A stretch of DNA of 64,000 nucleotides from positions 14,942,001-15,006,000 of the forward strand of contig NC_068569.1 in the NCBI RefSeq assembly GCF_025698545.1, written 5' to 3'. Shown here piece after piece: positions 37,680-49,453 of this stretch; position 1 is the stretch's first letter, and the number at the start of each line of letters is the position of its first letter. A program made the position numbers and the translations under genes. The notes beneath the pieces were generated by a model that was given only the letters and a program-made list of their open reading frames with translations, had not been told where the DNA came from and ran no database searches. This DNA comes from Gossypium raimondii (Eukaryota > Streptophyta > Magnoliopsida > Malvales > Malvaceae).

Positions 37680-40600
37680 GTGGAATACCGAGAAATGAGA
37701 AGCCTTTACAGTTATTTTCTTCTCTGTATTTCCCTCATTCTTCTACTAATCTCTACCACCATCAATGGTTACAGTAATCTTGAAGTTCTGTTGAAGCTCA
37801 AGTCTTCCATGATTGGACCCAAAGGTTCTGGCCTCCAGGACTGGGGATCCTCTTCTTCTCCGTCGGCTCATTGCAATTTCTCCGGCGTTAAATGCGATGA
37901 GGACTCCCGTGTTGTTGCTCTCAATGTGTCGTTTCATCCTCTATTTGGCTCCATTCCTCCGGAGATTGGGCTTTTGAACAAGCTGGTGGACCTCACTATT
38001 TCAATGGTTAATCTTACTGGGAGTATTCCAGTGACGATGAGGAACTTGACCTCTCTCAGGATATTCAACATCTCCAACAATGCTTTCGAAGGGGATTTCC
38101 CTGGAGAAATACTAACAGGTATGACTCAGCTTGAGATTCTCGATGCTTATAACAATAACTTCACGGGTCGTCTTCCCCTTGAGGTGGTGAACCTGAAAAA
38201 TCTAAAGCATCTATGTTTTGGAGGCAACTATTTCACGGGAGAGATACCGGAGAAGTACTCTGACATCCAGAGCTTGGAATACTTGGGTCTAAACGCCATT
38301 GGTTTGAAGGGTAAAAGTCCTGCATTTTTATCTCGTCTAAAGAATCTGAAACACTTGTATCTTGGATATTTCAACTCCTACGACGGAGGAATTCCTCACG
38401 AGTTTGGATCATTGAGTCAACTCCAACTCCTCGATATGGCAGCCTGCAACCTCACCGGCGAGATTCCTGCGAGCTTGAGCAATTTGAAACACTTGCACAC
38501 GTTGTTCTTTCAGCAGAACAATCTGACGGGCCATATTCCTCCTCAACTCTCCGGTTTGATCAGCTTGAAATCGCTTGATCTTTCCATAAACGAGCTAACA
38601 GGGGAGATACCCTTGAGTTTCTCTGCCTTGCAAAACATTACACTCATCAACTTGTTTAAAAACAATCTCTACGGTCCAATCCCATCATTCGTTGGTGATT
38701 TTCCCCACCTCGAAGTGCTTGAACTGTGGGGGAACAACTTCACGCTTGAATTACCGGAGAACCTTGGCCGCAACGGGAAGCTTTATAGGCTTGACGTTGC
38801 TTCCAATCACCTCACTGGGAACATACCACGGGACTTGTGTAAGGGAGGGAGGTTGGATTGGTTAGTTCTGATGGATAATTTCTTCTTTGGTTCACTCCCT
38901 GAAGGACTCGGTGACTGCAAGTCTCTTACCAAGATTCGTATCATGAATAACCTTCTCAATGGATCAATTCCGGCTGGGATTTTCAACTTGCCCTTGCTGA
39001 CTATGTTCGAGGCCGACAACAATTTCTTCTCCGGTGAATTCCCATCCCAAATGTTGGGTGCTTCGTTAAATCAGTTAAAAGTTTCAAATAATAAGATCAC
39101 TGGTAAAATCCCTCCAGCAATCGGTAATTTGGGATCTTTGCAAATTCTATCTCTTGGAATGAACAAGTTTTCAGGTGAAATTCCTGAGGAAATCTTTAAA
39201 ATCAAGCTACTTTCAAAGATCGACCTCAGTGACAACAATCTTACTGGTGAAATCCCTCCTTCGATCTCTCAGTGTGCTTCACTTACTGCAATTGATTTCA
39301 GTCAGAACAATCTCATTGGTGAAATTCCAAAAGGGATTAAAAATTTGATGGATTTGAGCATTCTCAATTTCTCGAGAAACCAGCTAACCGGTGAAATCCC
39401 TGGTGAAATCCGAGACATGATAAGTCTCACAACCCTTGATCTTTCTTTTAATAATTTCATTGGTAGAATCCCCACCGGCGGCCAATTTTTAGCCTTCAAC
39501 GGCAGCTCGTTTATTGGGAACCCCAATCTCTGTCTACTGCGCCGCAGTACTTGTCCATCTTTAATGAACCAAGCTAAAGGTTCAGGTCATGGGCAAGCAG
39601 CATCTTTCACTGCTTCAAAGCTCATTATCACAATCATCACGCTAATCACAGCTTTGTTGCTGACGGTCGTCACAGTGTATAGAATGAGAAAGAAGAAGCT
39701 CGAGAAATCACGAGCATGGAAGCTCACTGCTTTCCAAAAGCTAAATTTCAAAGCCGAGGACGTGCTGGATTGCTTGCAGGAAGAGAACATTATAGGGAAA
39801 GGTGGAGCTGGGATCGTGTATCGCGGTTCCATGCCAGATGGTCTCCTTGTTGCAATTAAAAGGTTGGTGGGTCGTGGAACTGGAAGACGCGACTACGGGT
39901 TCTCGGCGGAGATTCAAACTCTGGGCCGAATCAAGCACCGGAACATTGTGAGACTGTTGGGTTACGTATCGAACAAGGACACGAATCTGTTGCTGTACGA
40001 GTATATGCCCAATGGGAGCTTGGGAGAAATGTTGCATGGGTCAAAGGGTGCTCATTTGCAATGGGAGAGGAGGTATTCAATTGCCGTGGAGGCTGCCAAG
40101 GGACTGTGTTATCTTCACCATGATTGCTCGCCCCTGATTATACATAGGGATGTGAAGTCCAACAATATACTGCTCGATGAATATTACGAAGCTCATGTTG
40201 CTGATTTCGGCCTGGCTAAGTTTTTGCAGGATGCTGATGCCTCCGAGTGCATGTCCTCCATTGCTGGTTCCTACGGCTACATCGCACCAGGTTTGAATTC
40301 ACCCATTTTTTTTTCGCCTTACATTGCATTACGTTATCTGCCATATGTATGTAATAAAATACTTTTGGGCCAAGCTAACGAGCAGCCTAGCATAGATTAT
40401 AAACCAGTATAATTTTGCCTGCTATGGGCTTAGATAAAAGTACTACTAATGATATATATACACACAACAGAGTACGCTTACACACTGAAGGTGGATGAGA
40501 AAAGCGATGTGTACAGTTTTGGTGTGGTGCTGCTGGAGCTGATAGCAGGAAGGAAACCCGTGGGGGAATTTGGAGACGGGGTGGACATTGTGTGGTGGGT

Positions 40601-40820
40601 CAGGAAGACCATACCACAACACGCTGATCCTGCTTCAGTGTTGGCAATTGTAGACCCCAGGTTGAGTGAGTACCCATTGACGGGTGTCATCCATCTGTTC
40701 AAGGTAGCCATGAAATGCGTCGAAGAGCAGAGCTCTGCTAGGCCCACCATGAGAGAAGTTGTGCACTTGCTCACCAATACTCCACAGTCTACCCCAAGGC
40801 CATGCCTACTTTCCACTTGA
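37680..40820 (+). CDS. CLV1: CLAVATA1-type LRR receptor-like kinase, 2 exons
   Basis: Exon 1 is 37680-40290 and exon 2 is 40471-40820; the sum is 2961 nt, 986 residues, against 980 in Arabidopsis CLV1. The single intron interrupts the kinase domain just after GSYGYIAP, a typical LRR-XI position. A signal peptide (about 1-31) is followed by [20 protein letters not shown] and about 20 leucine-rich repeats with the plant consensus LTGEIP. A transmembrane helix lies at about 647-669. The kinase has the Gly loop [11 protein letters not shown] (about 706), VAIKR lysine (about 726), HRDVKSNN (about 822) and DFGLAKF (about 842), so it should be active. CLV1 binds CLE peptides and limits stem cell number in the shoot meristem. 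Residue similarity to CLV1 is higher than to BAM kinases, and gene order (At1g75820) agrees. The ATG at 37695 is an alternative start. The C-terminal tail (TPRPCLLST) differs from Arabidopsis. Confidence 0.94.
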
Positions 40821-40824
40821 TGCT

Positions 40825-41380
40825 CATTGCATTTGGTCAGTCTTCAGCTCACTGGCCGTTGTAGTAAAAATAAAAAAAAAAGAACATAGGAAACTGTAAT
40901 AATTTTCTAACCATGCAAGGTTTTGGGTATTAGAAAAATGTCACGTTGACCTTCCATAACGGGGGATAATTGTGTTGTGTGTTCATTTTCTTATATTTGT
41001 AATCGTACCGCTGTTATTGCATACTTTTTGTACCATATATTTGTCTGAGGTTTGACCTAACCTGTTTAAAAAGCTCTTTATTTAAGCTCTCTTTAGCAGC
41101 TTCACTGTAACTGACTACTAACCTTCCCATGCAAGTTTGATTCAAATTCAACCTCCCAATTTCCTTCAACTATTAGGCTTAATAATAATAAGAAAAAGCA
41201 AATAGGCTAATTGAGCCTCCCCTCGAGTCTAGTTTTAACTATTGGGCCTAAATTCGTAAAACGAAGTTTCAAATTGTAGTCCATAATGATATCTCCTTTG
41301 ACCTTTCGATTTTCCCCGAAAATTCAAATCATATTTATTTTCCGCCATCTTTGCTTGAACAGTGAGAGCGGTGAGAGAAG
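40825..41380. other. CLV1 3' UTR and KIN-6 promoter region
   Basis: This short intergenic stretch separates two plus-strand genes by about 560 bases. The CLV1 3' UTR with AATAAT-like words probably runs to about 41060. No further gene or repeat is seen. Confidence 0.5.
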
Positions 41381-41384
41381 TGCA

Positions 41385-44300
41385 ATGGAGACGAATACTA
41401 CAACACCATGTTCTTCCTCCGTCACCGTCCGTCGAAATCCACGCCGTAAGGCCAGGGATACGTCCTTATTTAGTACATCTCGACTTCCCTCCCAGTCCAC
41501 TTCCTCCTCTGATTTACCTCAAATTTCTTCTTTTCCATTTCAAGACATTCTTTCAGAAAAAATCCAGCAAAATTCTCCCACCATCATCACAGCTACCTCG
41601 CCTTCACCGCCGCAACATTCAGTCCTAGAAAACCTTAAGGTGTATTTGAGAATCCGTCCTCTCGTGCCTCTGAAAGGCTCAACCAAAAATGCGGGTGAAC
41701 AATATGCAAAGTCGAGGCAGAAAAATGCATGGCCTCAAAATATATCCAAGAAGAATAGCGTCAAAGAGAAGAAAATTTCAAAGAAGAAAAGTAATGAGAG
41801 TTGTATTACGGTGAGCGAGGATTTTCGTTCGGTTACTTTATTACCTCCTCCGCCGCTACAAGAAACTAAAAGGATTAAATCGGAGGTCTTCGAAGGGTTT
41901 TCTTACGTGTTTTCAGCTGAATCGACTCAGGTATATGCTTTTCCTTCCGTAATTATATTATTTTGATATGCATCTTTTTTAATAGTATACAATTTATTCT
42001 GATGGAGTTGATTTTGGCAACTTGGTGTAGTCCGAAGTGTTCGAGAAGATGGTGAACCCGTTGGTTGAGGACTTCCTCGGCGGTAAAAGTGGAATGTTGG
42101 CTGCATTGGGACCAACGGGCTCCGGCAAGACTCATACAGTTTTCGGTAGTCCCAGGGAGCCTGGTATGGTTCCTCTGACACTCAAACGGATTTTCAAGTC
42201 CGCTCAAGGGTGTGACTCCCAGTCCTCAAGGTGATCTAGGATCTCCCAAATCTATAAATGAAACATTTGACATTGAATTATGCATTTATTTTTATAGGTA
42301 TAAAACCTTTGCAGGCGATTTTACTTGTCGATTTTTGAAATATGTGCGGAGCGAGGCAAAGTCGAGAGGATATGTGATTTATCCTCAGATAAACCAGATC
42401 TTTCTACGCAGCAGTCAGCCATTAAAGGGCTTCTAGAGGTTTTTTTCCCTTTCTTTTCCTATGTATTTATGGTGGGAAAATAGTTGATATGATGTTTCCT
42501 TTATTGATGCAAACAGGTTCCAATTCATGATGTTGCGGAGGCAGAGCTGTTGATAGCTCGAGCTCTTCTGAAGCGTTCTACAGCTACAACAAATGCCAAC
42601 AGCCAGTCAAGGTGAATGACAAATTACACTGTCATTTTATTATCTGATTACTACACGTTTAAATTGATCAAAATGCAACTTTTATTAATTGATTCCTCGT
42701 TGGCGTCATTGCAGCCGTTCCCAGTGCATCATCAACATACGGGGAGGATCTGAAATAGCTGATGTAGAAACTGATGAGCAATCAAATTCTGCTGTTTTAT
42801 CTATTGTTGATCTTGCAGGAGCTGAAAGAGAAAAACGAACTGGAAATCAGGTAGAAAATTCTATGAAAAAAGAGTCATGTGTAGTATCTATAAATAACCG
42901 TTGTATCTATAAATGCTCGTAAATATATGTAATACTGCTATTTAAACTTAGCGTAAGCTTCTAAATTTTTGTTTGCCAATAAATTTTTGTATCATTTCAA
43001 TGGAAGTTTTAACTTAGCTAAATGCATAATTCTGGGATGGGACGTCAGGAAAGTTTTGCAACTATTTTAGATTTGGTTTTGGACGGTATTTTGAGGTGCT
43101 GATGTAAGCATTTGTGTTTTAAATTTTTGTACACAATGCAAAATTAGATTGTGATGAGTTGGATTGATATATGATAGTTCAACAATTTTGAGGGAGTCTA
43201 TTAGTATTAGAAAAGGTCATTGACTCGTGTATCCAGATTAATGTTAGCTTGGCTATTAATGAAAATTGCATGTAAGCTTTCTGAAACAAATATCTTATTG
43301 CAGGGAGCAAGATTGGCTGAAAGCAATTTTATCAATAATACATCCATGGTTTTTGGTTTGTGCCTAAGAGTAAGTGCCTTCAACGTGTTTCCTTGACCTT
43401 ATAGGCATTCTCAAGTCTCTTGTTGATCAGTGTTTCTCAATCACATATCTGCTTGACGTTTGTTGTAGTTTATGTTGTTGATTCACTTCTCCATAGCTTA
43501 CTTTAAAATCATCTTTCTCTATCTTACTCTTTCAGCATTTGTTTGACTTTTCTTTATCTCTATATTCAGTCTTTGTTTGAGCACCAGAAGAATCCCAAGA
43601 AGGCACTCCAGAAGCACTTCCAAAATTCTTTGGTAATGCTTTATTTGATTAATTCATATGTTTAAATTATTTGATATAGTTTTATTTTTCCCATTTAACT
43701 CATATTTTCCAATAGATGCATGATCTTCTTTTAACTTTACATGTTTAGCAGTGATAGTTGGTAATTTGTATGGCTTTATTTTCATGCAGCTGACGAGGTA
43801 CCTGCGAGATTATTTGGAAGGCAAGAAGAGGATGACACTGGTATGTGGTCTTCATGTTTCAATTTCATTTTTATCTCATCTTGATTTCACCAGCTATTCA
43901 ATTGTTGGAATTTTTATTGTGTTGCCAGATTTTAACAGTAAAATCTGGGGAAGATGACTATATAGATGCATCATACTTACTAAGACAAGCTTCACCTTAT
44001 ATGAAAATCAAGTAATTCTCTCTCTTTTCCCTCAGTTTTCATTCTAAATTTAACCTATAGGCTTTTACTGTATTTATATCTTTCTTTTAGGTTCACTAAC
44101 ATCGAGCCACAGCCCAATCTGCTCTGTAACAAGAGACAATTACAAACAACCTCTAAAGCGGAGCAGTCCAAGAGAATGAAACTTGGCAACTTTGATGCGT
44201 CGATGGTATTTTCTATCCCCTTAAGAGTGTTGTTTGTTTTTTCCTGATTGCGCTAGCCTTGCTTTCTCCTCCTTTTCTTCTGACATGTCATCTAGCTGAT

Positions 44301-47300
44301 AATCAAGGTGTGTTAGCAATTTCTTAAGGTCCAATGTGATCTATGATATGGTATACGCATAGTATAATTTTACTTTCCTAACTTTAGTTTGAGAATGTCA
44401 GGTTGCACATTTCTAACTTTAATTCCTATCTTGGAGCACGATGCTCGTTTTCCTTTAACATTCTAGAGCATTTCCTATTAACTATATTCAACAAGTTTAT
44501 AGCCGTAAGTCATTTGAGGTTTTCCATGTTCATTGCATCATATCATGAAAGTGTGATTTTAGAGACTAAACCATTATAAGCATGCTTTATCATTTATTCA
44601 CATAAATTTGTTTTTAGATGGAAAGAAAGATTGTTGGACATGAAAACCGGCTTCCTGATGAAGGTTGTTTCTTCTTTTATTTTTGTTCTTTTTCCGTTTA
44701 TCTACTTTTTGATATTTCCTTTATGAATTTTTAACATGATTTCTAATTGCGTTATAGGGGATCTGACAAGCTGCAGTGCAGACTTAAAAAGTAGTACATC
44801 TCTAAAATTGAATTCTGATGACTTGAAGAAGGAGAGAACTCATCAGATTATGCAAAGTTTTGCCAAAGCTTTATGGAATGTTTTGAAGCAATACAATGAA
44901 AAACTCAAGGTGAGTTATGGGTGGTTTGATTTGATAATCTTCCACTGAATCTTATGAAGCTTAGTATGGATTTTAAGTATGAACTCAATGATAACTTAAT
45001 TATAGGCCCTGTCATAATCAGGTTGCAGAGAGTGAAAACCAGATTCTAAGAGAAAATCTTAGGAATGAGAAGAAAAGATCTATTGAGATGGAGAAAGAGC
45101 TGAAGAATTTGAGATCCTGCTGTACTTGCTCTAAGGACAATTTAATGGCATCAACTATAGTAAAAGTAGTCGAGAATTTTGAGTCTATGGTGCATTCTGA
45201 ACAACAGACATCTTGTGGTATTGATGAGGTATGTATGTAATTAGGTATTATTTAAAATGTTTTACAAAATTTCTAGTAACTGTTTTCTTACTTTCATTAA
45301 CTTACGGAATTGGTTCCTGCATAATAATGCTAATAGTGAAGATTTTGATTTGAACTTTTATCTATTGTATTAGGAAAAATTGGATTTGAATTCTTCCGAT
45401 CACATCAAATCTGAATGCAGTAGCAGTCCCAGAAAATTTGAATGTACTCCAGGAGAGGACCAAGTACTTTCTCTGATGTTTATGTGGTTTTTGTTCATTT
45501 AGTATCTTTCTGGTTTCTTATATCTATTTTTCATCTACGAAAGAATTTGAATAGATTTTCTTCTTACAATATCTACCAAATTATGTTTCACGGAGTTTAT
45601 TTACTTGAACAAGATTTTTGCAATATTCAGAGAAATAAAAAGTGCACAGGAGAAATAGGCAACCCTTCTCCAAGTCAAAAGCAGGACATGTGTTCTGAGG
45701 TACATGGATAATAGCCATTGATTAATATTAATCCAACTTTTATGTTATTATGTGCACGGTCCTCCCATTCAAAAGGTGTCTTATTTAAGGTCAAATTTTC
45801 TTCTCAAATAACATGTTTCCAATATTCTGGTACTCCGGTTCTTGCTTCTTAAAATTGATAATACCTTGTCATGTGGGGATTCAGTTGTATAATTAGAGCT
45901 CCTTACAGGTTTCTTGTCATTGCATGTCTAGGGTGAAAAGGTCGAAATATGTCTTTTGCTTTATATTATCTAACCTATATTTTGTTGTGTATAAAGGTAT
46001 TAAATCAGAATATTCCTTCAAACTTGAGTGGGCCTGAATACATTGATGAAGAGCAAGAGCATGAAGCCATGGTAGGCTGACACTAATTTTTTTTTTTTTT
46101 TTTGAGAAATTACCTTTGGTGGAAAGAAAATTTCCCGTTCTTTTTCGTAAAGCTTCTGTAAGATGGATTTGTTTTCTTGGGTGGTCAGGTAAGAAGTTTG
46201 GAAACGGATGCTAGTTTTCCAAGCACTTGTGTTCCAAATGATAACTATCAGAGTTCTCAGGTAGGGGTATCACCAATTTCTGGATCAGGATTGCCAGATT
46301 ATATATATGCCATGCATAATTCGGAGTGGCATTGACAAAAATATTGTATGGTGTCCAAATTAGATTCACGAAAGCTCTCCTGGGACTGGAAATATTCACA
46401 AGGATTTAAGTGAGCTAAATAATGTGGTTACTGAGCGTCTTGATCATAATTCATGCATAACAGGTCTGATTTAGAAACTCAACTTTTATATTATGGACCA
46501 CGATAATGAAACATTTTACATCTAAAAGGGCCCTTGTTACCGTTTCTCTCGTGGTTGCAAACTAGATAAGGGTCCTATCATACATGTTCTGTTGATTTGT
46601 TGGTTGATTTTTTTATTTCCTTCTCCTTCAGTCTGTTGTTTCACCATGAGTCTAATATGACTGATAATTTAAGCCTTTTAGGTGTTGCAGTCAGAAATTC
46701 AAGCAATGAAAGCAGTACATCTGTGCAGCCAGGTTGTCAGCTTGGTGAAAACGATGAGATTAGTGTCTGTTCCACGTCCTGCATTTATGTTAAAATTGAC
46801 CATTAGTTTTTTCTTTTTCTTTGACAACATTTCTTGCTCTCTTTAGGACTCACTGGAGCTGCTTGTATCACTTAAGGATGTTCAACCAACTCAAAAGCAA
46901 GACCATGTTGATGTCCCCGATAGTGGAATAAGACCTAATATCTCCTGCAACTCTTCAAAGAAGGAGAAGCCAAAAAGGTACGTTTGGTGGATTTCATATC
47001 ACAGTAATTGCCTGGCTTCTCGTTGGTGTTAATATCTATCTTGTTTGACATAATTACTTGCTCATGATTTTTTTTTAATCACCCTCGGGCCCTTGCTATA
47101 TATTGCACAAACAGGAGACTTTTGCCTAAATCATCCGTTCTAGTCAGAGAAATCAGCACCTGTGATGCTGATGAGTTTGACAAACCGAAGGTCAGTTGAT
47201 AATGCTCGTGATCTATTGTTTTGGTTTTCATCGTGATCTAAATAAAACTTTGAAAAGGGAGCTAGTAAAGATAATAAACTGAACCATAGGTGCAAAGCAT

Positions 47301-47573
47301 ATTGCACTTTCAGGTAGAGAATTCAGATTTGAATATCGGATATTACAGCGGTTGGGTGGGATTAATTTCACGGACCATAAAATGGAGATGAAATATGTTA
47401 ATTAATAAATATAATAATAACAACTTATATTTGTTTATTCCAATGGAGAAACATCTCTTTAAATCTTTCTGCAGGGAAGTGGAGGTGGGAAGAATTTGGC
47501 TGCTTCCGAGAGGCAAAGGACTCAGGGCAGCATTTCTCTACTACGCTTACTAAAGAGTAATCTTCATCTCTAG
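41385..47573 (+). CDS. Kinesin-like protein KIN-6, 22 exons
   Basis: Exons: 41385-41930, 42031-42230, 42315-42438, 42517-42611, 42715-42850, 43304-43369, 43570-43632, 43790-43840, 43929-44011, 44091-44205, 44618-44663, 44758-44909, 45022-45228, 45374-45463, 45631-45699, 45997-46071, 46189-46260, 46364-46463, 46682 to about 46764 or 46788 (donor uncertain), 46847-46977, 47115-47190 and 47475-47573. The protein is about 892-900 residues. After a Ser/Pro-rich N-terminus the motor starts at LKVYLRIRPL. It has the ATP site GPTGSGKTHTVFG, switch I NSQSSRSQCIIN and switch II VDLAGAERE; the motor carries a basic insert (SKKNSVKEKKISKKK). A coiled-coil segment follows (VAESENQILRENLRNEKKRSIEMEKELKNL). 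Plant KIN-6 is a single-copy family related to the MKLP/KIF20/KIF23 group, with little known function. METNTT is chosen as start because the upstream in-frame ATG (41286) adds a hydrophobic stretch unlike kinesins. Confidence 0.9.
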
Positions 47574-47574
47574 T

Positions 47575-48995
47575 GTAACACCTTTTATGTTTTACGTATG
47601 GCTTGCTTTTTCCTGTAAAAATGTGGGGCATTTTAAGGTTTTTGTTTGGACTCTACAGTTTAGGCAATGGTATTTGTTTGGTTAATGGTGTCTGTACTCT
47701 TTTCAGAAAAATATTAATGCTTACTGCCGATGATGCCTCCTGAAGTTGAACGTCAGTGGCTTTTTGGGCCATATACAGTATATATAGTTTTGATTTGCAT
47801 TCTTAAATATGGTCGTAATTAAAATCCAGTAATCACAGTATCTAGTTCCTTTACACTAGCCTGAAGTTTAGTTCAGTTTGCTTAGTATTTGTGTTGGAAC
47901 AAAAGTTTGGATCACAAAAGGATGTATTTTAAAATTATAGTAAAAAAATGTGACATTGTTACAAAAATTAATAAAAAAATTATGATGCGAAAAATTTAGA
48001 TAGATGAAAATATTCTTTTTATTTAAAAATCAAGCCAAAAGACTACTTTTGCATCATTTTAAAAGTTAATTACATGCTATACATGTGATTTGTCAAACTA
48101 AGTAATATAGCAATAAGAAAATATTGTTATTTGAAGTTGTTAAATACCAATTATTTAATTTTTATCTAATTTGGATTAATGAAGTAAAATTAAATTAAAA
48201 TAATGAAAATTACTAAATTTCTTAATCAATTTTAAAATCTTAGAATTCTACTTCATCTATTTTTGTTAATCAATTCTCTTGTTCAATTTATGTAAAATTA
48301 ACCTAAGATTCAATGGTATTAACTAGATTTTTATATATAGAAAACTGGACCCTTCTAATATATTCCTATGTTGGGCAAGTATATTTCTATCTTTGTTGCA
48401 AATTAACTCGTTCATTGGTGCTATTAAACTTAATCTTAATTTTAATCTATTCAGTCTAGATCTAAATAAGCATGGGACTGAATAAATAATTAACAAAGAT
48501 CGAAACAATTGAAGAGAAAATATTGACTTAACTATAAAATAGGATTCATTTTCATTCCAAAAAAAAATAGAATTTAGTTCATGTTGATTTGAGAAAATAT
48601 CACAAGAAAAATCTAAAACAAACTTGCATTGAATAAAAACAAGAAGAAATAATCTATAGATAAAAATAATTATCAAATTAATGTCAAATGCTCTAGGCCT
48701 TTTTTTCTTCTCGATTTTACAAACTTAAAGTCCACTGAAAGAATTGTTTCTTAGCCTCCAAGTAGATTTCTTACTCTTTTCTCCTCTTTTTTCCCCCTTA
48801 AATCACACTCTTATTTTTAGGAGTTTAACCATTCTATTCTACCGGTCACAAAATTGCAGTGGAGCAGACTGTTTATTGTTTGAAATTTTAAAACAAATAT
48901 TGACGATCTATTCTTCATCTGAAACCTACAATATAAAAAGAAAAATAGCAAGTAAATCCGACCAAACTTTAGAAATAATAAAAATTATTTAACTC
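47575..48995. other. KIN-6 3' UTR and AT-rich spacer
   Basis: Bases 47575-48068 form the KIN-6 3' UTR and downstream DNA; they are repeated at 51889-52927. The remainder is AT-rich with no gene recognised. The open frame on the minus strand at 48323-48676 is low-complexity Phe/Ile/Leu-rich sequence and is not supported as a gene. Confidence 0.5.
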
Positions 48996-49453
48996 GCATC
49001 TTCTGACATGTCATCTAGCTGATAATAACGGTGTGTTAGCAACTTCTTAAGGTCCAATGTGATCTATGATTCAATATACGCGTAATATAATTTTACTTTC
49101 CTAACTTTAGTTTGAGAAGGTCAATTTGTACATTTCTAAAAGCTGTAAATCTTATCCTGGTGCGTGATACTATTTTTCCTTTTACCATTCTAGACCATTT
49201 CCTATTAACTATATTCAACTAGTTTAAGTCATTCGAGGTTTTCACGGTAAATATGGAACTTAATATTGTTTCTTCATTAATCAAAATCAAGGCAAACTGT
49301 TTTAGAACTTTGATAAGGAAGAGCTATTAAAGATGATAAACTGAACCATGGGTGCATAGGTAAAGCATTTTGTACTTCCAGTGGGAGAATTATCGACGAT
49401 TATAACTATTGGGTGGAATTAAATTCCACAGACCATAAAACGGAGATGAAAAT

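Noticed and set aside
48323-48676. Minus-strand open frame of 117 codons
   Set aside because: It is AT-driven low-complexity sequence with no family resemblance or splice context.
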